NCBI GenBank assembly: GCA_038247555.1
Contig: JBBRUT010000040.1
Coordinates: 1 to 25,009 of the forward strand
DNA from: JAHBXL01 sp038247555
GTDB taxonomy: Bacteria > Planctomycetota > Phycisphaerae > Phycisphaerales > UBA1924
Direction of reading: 5' to 3'
DNA length: 25,009 nt
This document shows, one piece after another, positions 14,209 through 21,828 of the stretch (positions are counted from its first letter, which is position 1; every line of letters begins with the position of its first letter). The position numbers were made by a program, and so were the translations under genes. A model generated the notes under the pieces. It had not been told where the DNA came from, did no database searches, and worked only from the letters and a program-made list of their open reading frames with translations.

Positions 14209-16134
14209 ATGGCGCACAAAGTGAAGATGGTGCAGAGGTGTCGTTTCCGGCGTGGCGGGGCGATGCGCAAGACGATCGTGGGGATTGTCGCGGCGGTGGG
14301 GATTGTTGCGGGGGTGGGTGCGCTGATGGCGTTTTCGGGGAAGCCGCAGCCCGCGGCCGCGGGCCCGGCGGGCGCAGGGGCAAAGGGCGGGGCGACCCCG
14401 CGGCACGCGGTGGATGTGTTCACGGTGACGCGGCTCAACTTTGATGTCGCGACAACTGCGACGGGGGAACTTCGCGCGCGGAACCAGATCGAGCTTCGGA
14501 ACCGGATCGACTCTGACACAACGATTATCGAGGTGATTGAGGAGGGTCGGAGGGTTAAGGCGGGCGAGGTGCTGGTGAAGCTCAACGCCGAGCCGATGGT
14601 CGAGCGGCTGGATGAAGAGTCGCTGTCGATCGAGTCTTCGCGCGCGGCGATGGTGGAGGCGAACGAGGGGTACGCGATCCAGGTGTCGGAGAACGAGTCG
14701 GCGGTTCGGGCGGCGATCCTGAAGCTTGCGCTGGCGAACCTCGATCTTGAGAAGTGGAAGTCGGGTGAGGTGAAGAGCCGCCGGCTGGAACTGCGGCACA
14801 ACCTGGAGCGCTCGACCAAGGAAGAGGTCCGGCTTCGGGAGAAGCTCGAGAAGAGCCGGAGCCTACATCAGCGGGGGTATTACAGCCTCGATCTGCTGAA
14901 GCAGGATGAGCTGTCGTGGGAGCAGTCGAAGGCGGACCTTGCCAAGCGGGAATTGGAACAGGAAGTGTTCGAGGAGTTTGAGTACACGCGTGATGAGCGG
15001 CAGAAGATGTCGGATGTGGAGGAGGCGCAGGCGGAGGTCGACCGGGTGCATCGGCAGAACGCGAGCAAGCTTGCGAGCAAAGAAGCAGACCGGAACAACA
15101 AGCGTCAGGCGCTGGCGATCCGGGAGCAGAAGCTTGCGAAGCTGAAAGAGCAGCTTGAGGCCGCGACGGTCAAGGCTCCGTCGGATGGGCTGGTCGTGTA
15201 CGGATCATCAATCGAACAGTCGCGATGGGGCAATGACGAGGGGCCGATGCAGGTAGGGACGCGGGTGTATCCGAACCAGCTTCTGATTGTGCTGCCGGAT
15301 ACGAGCGAGATGATCGCGGCGGTGAAGGTGCACGAGAGCCTTGCAGGGCGGATCCGCCCTGGGCAGCGGGTGAACATCAAGGTGGATGCGGCGGGGGACC
15401 AGCGGTTCCCCGGCCGGGTCGAATCAATCGGCGTGCTGGCGGAGCAGACATCGCGCTGGATGGATCCGAATCTGCGCGAGTACACGGTGCGGATTGCACT
15501 GGATCGGGAAGGGATGTCCGAGGGACAGGGGGAGATGCTCAAGCCGTCGATGCGGTGTGAGGCGGAGGTGATTCTGGGGAACGTCACCGCTGCGCTGGTG
15601 GTGCCGGTGCAGGCGGTGTTCAACGAGGGGCCGGTGCGGTTTGTGCATGTGATGGCATCGGGGCAGGGCGGCACATCGCGGTATGCGCGGCGGCCGGTGC
15701 AGCTTGGGCAGAGGTCTGACCGGTATGCGGAGATCCGCGCGGGGCTGAAGGAAGGGGACCGGGTGCTGGTTCGTAAGCCCGAGCCTGGCGAGATCGTGGC
15801 CGGGGGCTGGCAGGAAACGGAACTGGTGACGGTTGGTTTGAAGTGGTCCGATGAAGGGCAGGTAGTGCCTGCGAACTGGACGCCGGGCATGGATGGGCGC
15901 GCGGGAGGCACGGGGGGGGCCGGCGGCGGTGAGGGTCGTGGGCCGCGGCCGGAGCGAAGGCCGGGCGGAACACAGGAGCCCGCGGCGGCTGAAGAAGAGC
16001 TGAACGCCAAGGGCGAGGGCGGCAAGACAGATGCTGCCACCCCGGATGCGGGGTCCAAACCAGCGGAACCCGCGGTGCAGGCACCAGCGGAGGGGGCAGC
16101 GAAGTCTGAGCCCGCGGTTGTGGCGGAGAAGTGA
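14209..16134 (+). CDS. Periplasmic adaptor (membrane fusion) protein, HlyD/RND-type
   Basis: Links an inner-membrane exporter to an outer-membrane channel. In 641 residues: membrane anchor (about 21-41), first lipoyl half (about 105-128, EVIEEGRRVKAGEVLVKL), an unusually long charged coiled-coil hairpin (about 130-325), second lipoyl half (ATVKAPSDGLVVYG), a beta-barrel region (IAAVKVHESLAGRIRPGQ onward), a membrane-proximal part (VVPVQAVF, LKEGDRVLV), and a Gly/Pro/Ala-rich tail (about 560-641). I chose ATG 14209 because GAGG lies 6 bases upstream; ATG 14263, right before the helix, is an alternative. No RND or ABC pump or TolC homolog is adjacent, so the substrate and partner are unknown. 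A run of eight G (15912-15919) lies in the tail. Confidence 0.87.
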   Translation: MAHKVKMVQRCRFRRGGAMRKTIVGIVAAVGIVAGVGALMAFSGKPQPAAAGPAGAGAKGGATPRHAVDVFTVTRLNFDVATTATGELRARNQIELRNRIDSDTTIIEVIEEGRRVKAGEVLVKLNAEPMVERLDEESLSIESSRAAMVEANEGYAIQVSENESAVRAAILKLALANLDLEKWKSGEVKSRRLELRHNLERSTKEEVRLREKLEKSRSLHQRGYYSLDLLKQDELSWEQSKADLAKRELEQEVFEEFEYTRDERQKMSDVEEAQAEVDRVHRQNASKLASKEADRNNKRQALAIREQKLAKLKEQLEAATVKAPSDGLVVYGSSIEQSRWGNDEGPMQVGTRVYPNQLLIVLPDTSEMIAAVKVHESLAGRIRPGQRVNIKVDAAGDQRFPGRVESIGVLAEQTSRWMDPNLREYTVRIALDREGMSEGQGEMLKPSMRCEAEVILGNVTAALVVPVQAVFNEGPVRFVHVMASGQGGTSRYARRPVQLGQRSDRYAEIRAGLKEGDRVLVRKPEPGEIVAGGWQETELVTVGLKWSDEGQVVPANWTPGMDGRAGGTGGAGGGEGRGPRPERRPGGTQEPAAAEEELNAKGEGGKTDAATPDAGSKPAEPAVQAPAEGAAKSEPAVVAEK

Positions 16135-16201
16135 TCGCGTGATCGCGGCTTGAGTGGTCGAGCGTGCGTCAACTGGTGCGGGGCGGTACGCTTGGCGCCA
16201 G

Positions 16202-17380
16202 ATGCGGCTGCTGCTCTTCACTGACACGCTGAACGATGTGAACGGCGTTTCGCGGTTCATTCGCGGCGTTGGCGATCAGGCGTCGCAAACGGGGCGGGAG
16301 CTGCACATCCTGACGAGCACGCGGCTGCCCGCGCCAGCCGGCGGGGAGCGGGCGTTCATTCACAATGTGGAGCCGTTGTTCGCGGTGCCGATGCCGGGGT
16401 ATCCGCAGCTTGAGCTTGCGCTGCCGCGGTGGGGAGCGATGATGCGGGCGGCGGCGCGGCTGGCTCCGGATGTCGTGCATGTCTCGACACCGGGGCCGGT
16501 GGGGACGGCGGGGCGACGGTTTGCGCTGCGGAAGGGCTTGCCGCTGGTGGGGACGTATCACACGGACTTCCCGGCGTACATCGATCACCTGTTTGATGAG
16601 CCGGTGTTCACATGGCTGTGCAGGGCACAGATGTCGTGGTTCTATCGCGGGTTTACGCGGGTGTTCACGCGGTCGGCGGAGTATGCGGCGGCGATGGAGG
16701 GGATCGGGATTGGCCGGGAGCGGATCGAGCGGCTGGTGCCGGGGATCGACACGGGCGCGTTTGATGTGCGCTTTCGTGATGAGGGCGGCGAGATCTGGCG
16801 CCACCTTGCGACCAAGGGTGTGCGCGAAGGGAGCGTGAAGGCGTTGTATGTCGGGCGGGTCAGCGTCGAGAAGAACCTGCCGATGCTGGCGAAGGTGTGG
16901 CGGGAGGCGCGCAGCGCGTGTTCGCGGGCGGGGGTGGATGTGCAGCTGCTGGTGGTTGGAGATGGCCCGTATCGCGCGGCGATGGAGACGGAGCTGCGCG
17001 GAACGGGCGCGGTGTTTCTGGGCTTCCGGCACGGCGAGGAGTTGTCGACGATCTATGCGAGCAGCGACCTGTTTGTGTTTCCATCGACGACCGATACGCT
17101 GGGGCAGGTGGTGATGGAGTCGCAGTGCGCGGGGCTACCGGTGATTGTCACGGATGTGGGGGGGCCCGCGGGGGTGGTAGATGATGGCGTGAGCGGGTTC
17201 GTGCTCGGCGCGGGCGGGGGGGCGGTGGCGCGCTGGGCGGAGTGCATCGAGCGGCTTGCGCAGGATGCGGGGCTTCGGAGTCGCATGGGCGCGGCGGGGC
17301 GCGCGAAGATGGCGCCGATGACGATCCGCAGATCATTCGAGCATTTCTGGAGCGTGCACGAGCGTGCGGTGGAAGGCTAG
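16202..17380 (+). CDS. GT4-family glycosyltransferase
   Basis: Transfers a sugar from a nucleotide-sugar donor with a two-Rossmann GT-B fold; probably cytoplasmic face of the membrane. The 392 residues show an acceptor-side start FTDTLNDVNGVSRF (6-19), GTYHTDFPAYIDHLF, donor-side YVGRVSVEKNLPM, VVGDGPYR, and FVFPSTTDTLGQVVMESQ with the following GLPVIVTDVGGPAGVV. The TDTLGQVVMES form resembles the alpha-mannosyltransferase/diglucosyl-lipid branch (MgtA-like) rather than enzymes with the strict EX7E. The ATG at 16202 begins the first beta strand; no strong ribosome site precedes it. It lies 67 bases after the adaptor gene and converges on the glycan operon with a 33-base gap, so a role in envelope glycolipid or polysaccharide is likely (inference). 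Confidence 0.88.
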   Translation: MRLLLFTDTLNDVNGVSRFIRGVGDQASQTGRELHILTSTRLPAPAGGERAFIHNVEPLFAVPMPGYPQLELALPRWGAMMRAAARLAPDVVHVSTPGPVGTAGRRFALRKGLPLVGTYHTDFPAYIDHLFDEPVFTWLCRAQMSWFYRGFTRVFTRSAEYAAAMEGIGIGRERIERLVPGIDTGAFDVRFRDEGGEIWRHLATKGVREGSVKALYVGRVSVEKNLPMLAKVWREARSACSRAGVDVQLLVVGDGPYRAAMETELRGTGAVFLGFRHGEELSTIYASSDLFVFPSTTDTLGQVVMESQCAGLPVIVTDVGGPAGVVDDGVSGFVLGAGGGAVARWAECIERLAQDAGLRSRMGAAGRAKMAPMTIRRSFEHFWSVHERAVEG

Positions 17381-17413
17381 TTCGTTCTCGCCGCGGAACG
17401 GCAAGGTACCCAA

Positions 17414-19087
17414 TCAGACTGCGGCGGCTTCGATGCCGCGTGCCTCCCAGCGGTAGATGCGGAGGACGGGTACGCCGCGGGGAGCGAAGAGCTTCTGGGC
17501 GGCTTCGTTGATCTGTTCCTCGCGCCAGTCGCTGGAGACAATGACCGCGTCGATGTGCTCAGCGAAGTTGGCGGGGGCGCAGACGGGGATGTCGCAGAAC
17601 GTCAAGACTTTGGGGGCATCGTCAAGAATGGCGATGATTTCCAGGCCGCGGGCGCGGAGGGGCCAGAGTGCGACTTCCTGCGTGTGCTTGCCTGCGCCGT
17701 AGATGGCGACGCGGCGGATGCCGACGGCGAGGCACTCAAGCGCGAGGCGATCGACCATGGCGATCTTGATTCGGGCGGGGAGCTCTTCGGGCTTCATCGT
17801 GACGCGGGGGCGCATGGTGGTTTGGGCGTGCTGGGGCTGCGCCTGCTGCGGGTCGGCGGTTGCCGCGGGGCGAACGCGGGAGGCGGTGCGCGCGGCGATG
17901 AGATCGGCCGGGTACTCGGGCTGGACTTCGGGCGCAGCGCTCTCGACAGAGACGGTTGCCTTGAAGCGGCGGGAGGCCTGGGTGTGTTCGATGACCGGGT
18001 CGCCGGTGAGGGGTGAATCGTCGAGGTCGGCGATGTAGGTGTATTCGCGCGGGAGCCAGAGCGTTTCGAGCGGGCGATTGCGGGCGACGTCCTCCCACGC
18101 TGCATCGAGGTGGACCTGGTCCCAGGTTTTGGGATCGGCCTCGCAGCGTTCGCGCCAACGGATGAGGAGGGCTTCGGCGTCGGGGGTCTGGTTGAAGAAG
18201 GCGGTGCCGCTGGCGAACATCCAGCCCAGAGCGCGGTGGATGGCGAAGTCGGCGGCGACGCCGCGGAGGAGCTCGGGTGTGCGATGGATGAGGGCATCGG
18301 CATCGACCCAGAGGACGGGGCGGCCGAGGGACCGCCACCACTCTTCAACGAAGCGGGCCTTGTGCGCGCAGTTGGCCTCCCATGAGCCGCGGGGCTGGAT
18401 GCCGACGATGCGATGATCGAGGCCGAGGCGGGTGCAGGAGTCCTTGAGTTTCTTTGCTTCGTCGGCGTAGGGGGTGTTGAGGGTGAAGTAGCAAAGGACG
18501 ACGGGCATGTCGGTGTCGTTGAGCGGTGCGCGGGGGTTGCGGAACGCGACATCGCCGGTGCTGGTTGCCCACCAGAGCTCGGGGCCGGGGTAGTCGGCGC
18601 AGGAGCCCATGTGGCCGCGCGCTGTGAAGAGGGACTTGCCGTGGTCGTACCACTCGCGCTGAGCATCGTGAAGGACGACAACTCCGCCGGGATTGAGGAG
18701 GGCGCGGGCTTTGTCGAGGCACGCGCCGCGGGCGTAGCCATCGACGAGGATGACGTCGAAGCGTTCGCTGTCGACGGCGTTGATGAAGGGCTGGAGGTTT
18801 GCGGGATCATCTTCGGCGGCAGTGGCGTTGGTGCCGAGCGGGCCGGTGGGTTCGCGCAGGAGGAGGCGGACGTTGTCGCGCCGGCCGCGGCCGCCGTTGC
18901 CGAGGTGGTTGGAGACTTCGTAGAACCACTCGCGGTCGTGCTCGACGCTGGTGAGGGTTGCGGCCTCGGGGAGGTTCTGGGCGAGCCAGACGGTGGAGCC
19001 GCCCGCGCCCCATTCGAGCATTCGTCCGCCGGAGGGGAGGAAGGAGATGAGACGCTCACGGTGCTTCAGGCCCATCAGGCAACGCAT
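17414..19087 (-). CDS. Fusion: methyltransferase + nucleotide-sugar-transferase-like domain + Rossmann-like C-terminal module
   Basis: A 557-residue three-part protein. Residues 1-165 look like a class I SAM methyltransferase: MLEWGAGGSTVWLA (23-36), SVEHDREW, FDVILVDG (110-117), LNPGGVVVLHD (131-141). Residues about 195-375 resemble GT-A nucleotide-sugar transferases, with VLWVDADALIHRTPELL (258-274; DxD D262/D264), FASGTAFFN and WDQVHLDAAW (322-331). After a Gln/Ala-rich linker comes a module (445-547) with AIYGAGKHT, AILDD, IPVCAP, DAVIVSSD and VPVLRIY, shared with two upstream proteins of the operon. GGAG lies 7 bases before the ATG at 19087, which is 18 bases after the preceding stop. 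Substrates are unknown; one protein could glycosylate and methylate the same glycan. Confidence 0.8.
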   Translation of the reverse strand: MRCLMGLKHRERLISFLPSGGRMLEWGAGGSTVWLAQNLPEAATLTSVEHDREWFYEVSNHLGNGGRGRRDNVRLLLREPTGPLGTNATAAEDDPANLQPFINAVDSERFDVILVDGYARGACLDKARALLNPGGVVVLHDAQREWYDHGKSLFTARGHMGSCADYPGPELWWATSTGDVAFRNPRAPLNDTDMPVVLCYFTLNTPYADEAKKLKDSCTRLGLDHRIVGIQPRGSWEANCAHKARFVEEWWRSLGRPVLWVDADALIHRTPELLRGVAADFAIHRALGWMFASGTAFFNQTPDAEALLIRWRERCEADPKTWDQVHLDAAWEDVARNRPLETLWLPREYTYIADLDDSPLTGDPVIEHTQASRRFKATVSVESAAPEVQPEYPADLIAARTASRVRPAATADPQQAQPQHAQTTMRPRVTMKPEELPARIKIAMVDRLALECLAVGIRRVAIYGAGKHTQEVALWPLRARGLEIIAILDDAPKVLTFCDIPVCAPANFAEHIDAVIVSSDWREEQINEAAQKLFAPRGVPVLRIYRWEARGIEAAAV

Positions 19088-19105
19088 GGAGAGACTCCGA
19101 TCGGT

Positions 19106-19789
19106 TCAGTAGGCGCGGTCTTCGAAACGCTCTGGCGGTCGGCCGGAGACGGGCTTGTCGGCGACGAGCCAGTACCAGAAGTAGGTCTGGTGTTTGGTGG
19201 GGCCGAGCTCGAGATTGGTGAGGCGGAGGCCGGCGCTGTGCACGAGGTCTGCGATCTGCGCGGCGGAGTAGGAGAGTGATTGCTCGCGGACGGTGTCGGA
19301 CTGGTCGGCGGTTGTGTCGCCGCCGGTGAGGAACTGCACGCAGACGCGGCCGCCGGGGCGGAGGACGCGGGCAAAATCGGCCATGTACGCCGCGGCCTGA
19401 GCGCGGGTGAGGTGCTGGAAGACTGTGAAGGCGAAGGCCTTGTCGACCGCGGCATCAGAGATGGTGCGGAGGGAGACGCCGTCGCCGACGTGGAGCGTGA
19501 ACTCGCCGCGGCCGGAGAGGATGCCGCTCGCTTCGTCGAGTGGCTGTGGGGCAAGGTCGATGCCGATTGCGTGCGAGACGCGGGGGAGGAGGTGGTAGAG
19601 GGCGCGGCCGTATCCGCAGCCGAGCTCGAGAAGGGTGTCGGCGGAAGTAAGACTGAGAAGACGGGTGAGCTCGTCGACGCCGCGGTCGTGCAGGCGATCC
19701 TGGTAGCGGCGGTGATCGGCGAAGTACCCCTGGTTGTGCAGCTCACGCCAGTTGTCAACATGCCGCTCGATGGTGTGGGTAGTGCTCAT
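19106..19789 (-). CDS. Class I SAM-dependent methyltransferase
   Basis: A 227-residue Methyltransf_11/25-like enzyme. Motif I is LLELGCGYGRALYHLL (53-68), the acidic end of strand 2 is D78 (IGIDLAP), followed by VGDGVSL, FAFTVFQHLTRAQAAAYM and VLRPGGRVCVQFL. It is complete, with no extra domains. The start codon overlaps the stop of the upstream sulfotransferase gene (ATGA) and GGAGG lies 7 bases before, so the two are translationally coupled. By context it methylates a sugar, lipid or peptide made by the operon; the acceptor cannot be read from the sequence. Confidence 0.9.
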   Translation of the reverse strand: MSTTHTIERHVDNWRELHNQGYFADHRRYQDRLHDRGVDELTRLLSLTSADTLLELGCGYGRALYHLLPRVSHAIGIDLAPQPLDEASGILSGRGEFTLHVGDGVSLRTISDAAVDKAFAFTVFQHLTRAQAAAYMADFARVLRPGGRVCVQFLTGGDTTADQSDTVREQSLSYSAAQIADLVHSAGLRLTNLELGPTKHQTYFWYWLVADKPVSGRPPERFEDRAY

Positions 19790-20589
19790 ACTGCGACCTC
19801 CGCGTGCGCTTCTGTGTAGCCGAAAGCGATCTGGTAGGCGTGGGCTTGCTGCTCAACATGGGCGGCGAAGTCGAGCAGCTCGCGCGAGGTTTCTCGCACG
19901 TGGCGCGCGACGCTGGAAGAGCCGACGCGGCCGCTGTGGCGGGCGGTCTCATACTCGCGGCCAAAGAGGTCGAGGCATCGGCCGGGGTCGCCGGTGATGG
20001 GCCAGTCGAGCCACCGCGAAAGCTCGGCGCGGAAGGATTCGTCGGTGGTGAAGGTTTCGTACTGCACGGTGCGGACACGCTCATCGCCGAGGCACTGCTT
20101 GAGGCGGACAAGGGCCGCGCCGGCATCGGTGAGACGCTTTGCCATCCATTGGTCTGTCTGAACGGGACGGCCCTCGGCGGCGTGGCGGCGCGATTTCTCG
20201 ATGACGCTGATGGCGCAGTCGCGGATGTCGCGCACGGCCAGTAGGACCTGTCGTGGCTCGAAGACGCGGATGAGTTCATCGAGGCCGGCCGGGTTCACTT
20301 CCTTGACGCCCCAGGCTTTGAGGCGGGAGAGGCCGGGGCCGATGGTGCGGGCGAAGCGCGTGAGTCCGGGCTCGTGCTCGCCGGCGGCTGTCCAATCGTC
20401 GCGGGAGACGGCGACGGGCGCACCGAAGCGCGCGGCCTGCTCGAAGACGTGCTCACCGATGCCGTCGCGTGTCAGGCCGGGCTCGATGATGATCCAGCGA
20501 TCGGGCGGTGTGGTGAGGAGGTTGGCCAGCGCGGTGGTTCCTGCGCGGCCCATGCCGGCGATCAGGAGGTTCATTCGTGGGAGATTCAT
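19786..20589 (-). CDS. PAPS-dependent sulfotransferase family protein
   Basis: Transfers sulfate from PAPS to a hydroxyl or amine. In 267 residues the 5'-phosphosulfate loop is LIAGMGRAGTTAL (9-21) and the 3'-phosphate site is VRDIRDCAIS (119-128), with R120 and S128 at the usual eight-residue spacing. The loop has GMGRAGTT instead of the commonest RSGTT form, still within family range. I chose ATG 20589 because GGAG lies 7 bases upstream; a GTG-free extension to 20613 would add eight residues. It overlaps the methyltransferase start by four bases and lies 100 bases after the TylF-type gene. In a glycan operon, sulfation of a sugar is the simplest idea; sulfotransferase-like folds without sulfation also exist. 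Confidence 0.82.
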   Translation of the reverse strand: MNLPRMNLLIAGMGRAGTTALANLLTTPPDRWIIIEPGLTRDGIGEHVFEQAARFGAPVAVSRDDWTAAGEHEPGLTRFARTIGPGLSRLKAWGVKEVNPAGLDELIRVFEPRQVLLAVRDIRDCAISVIEKSRRHAAEGRPVQTDQWMAKRLTDAGAALVRLKQCLGDERVRTVQYETFTTDESFRAELSRWLDWPITGDPGRCLDLFGREYETARHSGRVGSSSVARHVRETSRELLDFAAHVEQQAHAYQIAFGYTEAHAEVAV

Positions 20590-20688
20590 CTTGGCGCTCC
20601 GGCGGGACCACATGGAAGGGTCGGCAGAGGGTTCAAACAGAGGGACTATCGGACCCTTGGGGCAGGGTGTTGAGCCGATGTCCGAGAA

Positions 20689-21828
20689 TCAGGTGGCGCG
20701 GTAGATGGTGAGTACGGGGATGCCGCGGTGGCCGAACACCTGCCGTGCGCGGGAGGCGATTTGCTCTTCGAATCGGTCGGAGCTGGCGATGACGGCGTCG
20801 ATGGGCTCGCGGAGATCATCGGGCTTGAGGACGGGGACGCCGGCGATGTGCGGCACCGCTGGGGAATCGTCGAGGATGGCGACGACCTTGATTCCCGCGG
20901 CGGCCCACGGGCCGGGGAGGATGGCGCTGGTGTGTTTGCCCGCGCCGAAGAGCGCGATGCGATGAACCCCGCGGGCGGCGCAGAGCTGGGCGGTCATCTC
21001 GACGAGTCGGGTGCGCAGCGCCGCGGCGTTATGTGCAGCGAGAAGCGATGCCTCGCCATCGCCGGCAGCGCGCCCGCCGGCCTTACGGATCCAGCACGAG
21101 CAGTTCATGCCGGGTGTCGCGGCGGATTCGGGCATGGGGGTCTGCCAGACGACTTCATCGCGCTTGGCGAAGAACTCCTCGATGGCGATCATGACGCCGG
21201 GGCAATCCGGGTGGCCGTAGTCATCGACGACGAGGAAGCCGCCGGGGCTGAGGGCGTTCCACACGGTGTCGAGCACGGCGACGGTGCTGTCGTAGGTGTC
21301 GCAGTCGATGTGGGCGAGGGCGAGGGTTCGGCCGTGGAGCTGGTTGACGGTCTTGTTGAACCATCCCTGGATGAGCTTGACGCGGGCGAGGCCTTTGGCG
21401 GAGAAGAAGGCGCGGATCTCCTCGACATCGACATCGGCGAACTGGCCCTGGTGGAGGGCCGCGCCGTCGCGCGCGGCGGTGGCGGGGAGGCCTTCGAAGG
21501 AATCGAACGCGAGGAGCTCGCGGGACTGCTCGAGCCTGCGCCAGGTTTCGGCGACGATGTACATGGAGCCGCCGCGCCAGGTGCCGAACTCGGCGTAGTC
21601 TCCGGGGACACCGAGGCGGACGACCGAGCGTGCGAGGGCGGCGAGCTGTGCGAGGCGGGGCCACATGACGCGGGTGCGTTTGAAGTCCTTCACCTCGTCG
21701 TAGATGGGGCCGAGCAACTGCAGGAAGAGCCGCTCATCGAGGGCCGCGCCCAAGGCGAGGCCGCGGGCCGCGCCGGAGCAGGCTTCAAGACCGATCTGCT
21801 CGAGCACTTCAGCGGGCGCGATGGGCAT
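20689..21828 (-). CDS. TylF-type O-methyltransferase with Rossmann-like C-terminal module
   Basis: A 379-residue protein. Residues about 40-248 form a macrocin O-methyltransferase (TylF/NovP) domain: DYAEFGTWRGGS (77-88), LLAFDSFEGLP (105-115), LIQGWFNKT (152-160), AHIDCDTYDST (172-182) with the metal-binding acidic residues D175, D177, D202 and D203, and GGFLVVDDYGHPDCPG (196-211). TylF enzymes methylate sugar hydroxyls using Mg2+. After a short linker, residues about 275-377 repeat the module of the neighbouring proteins: ALFGAGKHT, AILDD, VPVLKP, DAVIASSD and IPVLTIY. The ATG at 21828 overlaps the upstream glycosyltransferase by 20 bases and has GGAGA about 9 bases ahead. The sugar acceptor is unknown. 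Confidence 0.88.
   Translation of the reverse strand: MPIAPAEVLEQIGLEACSGAARGLALGAALDERLFLQLLGPIYDEVKDFKRTRVMWPRLAQLAALARSVVRLGVPGDYAEFGTWRGGSMYIVAETWRRLEQSRELLAFDSFEGLPATAARDGAALHQGQFADVDVEEIRAFFSAKGLARVKLIQGWFNKTVNQLHGRTLALAHIDCDTYDSTVAVLDTVWNALSPGGFLVVDDYGHPDCPGVMIAIEEFFAKRDEVVWQTPMPESAATPGMNCSCWIRKAGGRAAGDGEASLLAAHNAAALRTRLVEMTAQLCAARGVHRIALFGAGKHTSAILPGPWAAAGIKVVAILDDSPAVPHIAGVPVLKPDDLREPIDAVIASSDRFEEQIASRARQVFGHRGIPVLTIYRAT

Noticed and set aside
13074..14819. Minus-strand open frame of 581 codons
   Set aside because: It overlaps mqnB in another frame and the adaptor gene on the opposite strand; the product is Ser/Pro/Arg-rich with no motifs.
17383..17400. CGTTC...GAACG inverted repeat between convergent genes as a terminator
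   Set aside because: The stem is only five pairs with an eight-base loop and no T-run on either strand.
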